This document shows, piece after piece, positions 8,226-9,602 of a DNA stretch of 9,602 nt (positions are counted from its first letter, which is position 1; each line of letters begins with the position of its first letter). A program made the position numbers and the translations under genes. Origin of the DNA: Solobacterium sp. (lineage in GTDB: Bacteria > Bacillota_I > Bacilli_A > Erysipelotrichales > Erysipelotrichaceae); NCBI GenBank assembly GCA_017543005.1, contig JAFWEA010000320.1, positions 1-9,602 on the forward strand, written 5' to 3'. A model generated the notes under the pieces. The model was not told the origin of the DNA. It did no database searches and saw only the letters and a program-made list of their open reading frames with translations.

Positions 8226-8905
8226 TATTTCACCATCTTTTCAAAGGCATTCCTGGCGGCGTTCTGTTCCGCCTGTTTCTTGGAGGAACCGGTGCCCGTG
8301 CCGAGCACCAGGTCTTCCACCAGGACATTCATCACAAAGGTTGGCGCATTGGCCGGTCCGGTCTCACTGACCAGCTGGTAATGCACGGTCCTCCGGTTGT
8401 CCGCCTGCACGTATTCCTGCAGTTTGGTCTTGTAATCGCGGATGACTTCCACCTGTTCCGGGGCCTGCAGGTACGGAATCATGACTTCATTGAGGATATT
8501 GTCCACGGCCGCCATGCCCTGATCCAGATACAAAGCCCCCAGGAAGGCCTCAAACATATCGGCAATGATGGCATCCTTCTCCCGGCCGCCGGTTTTCTCT
8601 TCCCCGCTGCCCAGTAACAGGAAATCATTCAGTTTCAACTGCCGCCCGTAGCCGGCCAGGGCCTTCTCGCAGACCAGCTGGGCCCGCAGGGTGGTCATGC
8701 GCCCTTCCTTCAGCGGCGGATCCAGCCTGAAGATATGATCGCTGCTCCACAGCTGCAATACCGCATCCCCCATGAATTCCAGCCGTTCATTGTCATGGTG
8801 GCGGCGGTGTTCATTCGCATAGGAAGAATGCATGAAAGCCTGACGAATCAGTTCTTCGTTATTCACATAAATATTCCGTTGTTTCAGCCAGTTGATGATA
8901 TTCAT
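8225..8905 (-). CDS. rnc: Ribonuclease III
   Basis: A 226-aa double-strand-specific endoribonuclease, for rRNA precursor processing and turnover of structured or antisense-paired RNA. The catalytic domain carries the family signature NERLEFMGDAVL with E43 and D47, and the second acidic pair D116/E119 in ADMFEAFLGALYLD. All four metal-binding residues are present. The double-stranded RNA binding domain begins at about residue 157 (YKTKLQEYVQ) and ends in the conserved basic helix GSSKKQAEQNAARNAF. Length is normal for bacterial RNase III. ATG 8905 lies 10 nt after the recG stop with GAGGG (8913-8917) 7 nt upstream. The stop overlaps the galM start by one base. In many Bacillota rnc sits beside acpP/plsX and smc/ftsY; here recG is upstream and galactose genes are downstream. 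Confidence 0.97.
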   Translation of the reverse strand: MNIINWLKQRNIYVNNEELIRQAFMHSSYANEHRRHHDNERLEFMGDAVLQLWSSDHIFRLDPPLKEGRMTTLRAQLVCEKALAGYGRQLKLNDFLLLGSGEEKTGGREKDAIIADMFEAFLGALYLDQGMAAVDNILNEVMIPYLQAPEQVEVIRDYKTKLQEYVQADNRRTVHYQLVSETGPANAPTFVMNVLVEDLVLGTGTGSSKKQAEQNAARNAFEKMVK

Positions 8906-8912
8906 TTCGTTT

Positions 8913-8917
8913 CCCTC
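8913..8917 (-). promoter_or_regulatory. Ribosome binding site of rnc overlapping the recG stop
   Basis: GAGGG on the minus strand shares bases with the recG TGA stop (8916-8918) and is 7 nt from ATG 8905. Ribosomes finishing recG would expose or pass directly over it, so coupling is likely. Confidence 0.65.
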
Positions 8918-9602
8918 AGTCTACAAACTGCGCATTGTCCGCATTGGCCGCCTCCACCAGCTGCAGGATCCGCTGATACTGCGGCAGATCTGCATGCTGC
9001 AGGATGGTTTCCGCATCCTTGCGGGCCTGATTGATGATCTTCTGATCTTCAATAATATTGCCCAATACAAAATCCGGCAGGCCGCTCTGCTTTGTTCCAA
9101 GTATATCACCCGGGCCGCGCAGCCGTAAATCTTCATAGGAGATCGCAAAGCCGTCCGATGTGCTCACCAGGACATTCAGCCGTTCCATGGTCTTCTCATC
9201 GGTGCTGCCGGTCAGCAGCCAGCAGTAACCCTGCTCGCGGCCGCGCTGGACCCGGCCCCGCAGCTGGTGAATCTGCGCCAGTCCAAATCGGTCCGCATCA
9301 TAGATGATCATGCCGGTGGCGTTGACGACATTGACGCCGACTTCCACCACGGTTGTCGAGACCAGGATCTGCATGCGGTTTTCCAGGAACTGCCGCATGA
9401 CTTCCTGCTTTTCCTCACTGCTCATGCGCCCGTGCAGGATGCCGACTTTATACTGTCCGGCATAATACTTCTGCAAGGCCGCAGCCACGTCGTGCACGTT
9501 GCGGGCATCGTATTCCTCGCTGTCCTCCACGGCGGCACAGATCACGTAAAGCTGCCGGCCGCTGGCCAGAAGGCCGTTGACATCGTTCAGGATGCTGCGG
9601 AA
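8916..9602 (-). CDS. recG: ATP-dependent DNA helicase RecG, C-terminal part (5' end outside window)
   Basis: The last 228 codons of RecG, the superfamily 2 double-stranded DNA translocase that remodels stalled replication forks and branched recombination intermediates. The gene is open at position 9602, so roughly two thirds of the usual 670-690 aa lie outside. Visible: the second helicase lobe with ILHGRMSSEEK (motif IV region), VSTTVVEVGVNV (motif V), IHQLRGRVQRG (motif VI), and the RecG-typical tail LRGPGDILGTKQSGLPDF of the TRG/wedge-coupling region. Motif VI normally reads GRVGRG; here the middle glycine is glutamine (codon 9246-9248). The two arginines are kept. The reading frame is intact up to TGA. 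It is the most upstream gene seen of the five-gene cluster; the promoter is not in the window. Confidence 0.96.
   Translation of the reverse strand, partial: FRSILNDVNGLLASGRQLYVICAAVEDSEEYDARNVHDVAAALQKYYAGQYKVGILHGRMSSEEKQEVMRQFLENRMQILVSTTVVEVGVNVVNATGMIIYDADRFGLAQIHQLRGRVQRGREQGYCWLLTGSTDEKTMERLNVLVSTSDGFAISYEDLRLRGPGDILGTKQSGLPDFVLGNIIEDQKIINQARKDAETILQHADLPQYQRILQLVEAANADNAQFVD

Noticed and set aside
1..9602. Mobile elements, CRISPR arrays, defence systems, tRNA/rRNA genes or riboswitches.
   Set aside because: Nearly all of the window is accounted for by conserved coding frames, intergenic gaps are at most about 90 bases, and no direct or terminal inverted repeats or RNA-gene signatures were recognised.

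Overview
The window is a dense bacterial chromosomal stretch in which every supported gene lies on the minus strand. Read in the direction of transcription (high to low coordinates) the order is: recG (3' part), rnc, galM, galK, a HerA/YjgR-type ATPase gene, a rho-independent terminator, then polC, which runs off the left edge a few codons before its expected end. No stretch longer than about 90 bases lacks a gene. I see no tRNA or rRNA genes, mobile elements, CRISPR arrays or long repeats.

Organism: the large Gram-positive-type replicative polymerase PolC (PHP and exonuclease domains in the same chain) points to Bacillota. The DNA is fairly GC-rich (mid-50s percent by eye), unusual for that phylum. 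GC-rich gut Erysipelotrichia-like bacteria would fit, but this is a low-confidence inference from protein resemblance only.

Layout: from 9602 to 4427, five genes are packed with gaps of 13 nt or less: recG/rnc 10 nt, rnc/galM a 1-nt TAATG overlap, galM/galK 3 nt, galK/herA-like 13 nt. Ribosome binding sites for three of them sit in the tail of the preceding gene, so this looks like one transcript mixing DNA repair (RecG), RNA processing (RNase III), the first two steps of galactose use (mutarotase and galactokinase) and an uncharacterised ATPase. A perfect 10-bp hairpin followed by four T closes it at about 4393-4420. polC follows as a separate transcription unit. Its best promoter candidate, an extended -10 element, lies only 9 nt before the chosen start codon, and no usable Shine-Dalgarno is visible.

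The content is mostly housekeeping and I see no convincing new multi-gene system. The points worth a second look are the possible leaderless polC start, the divergent galactokinase signature, a substitution in RecG motif VI, and the unusual joining of recG-rnc to galactose genes without the expected lipid or smc neighbours.
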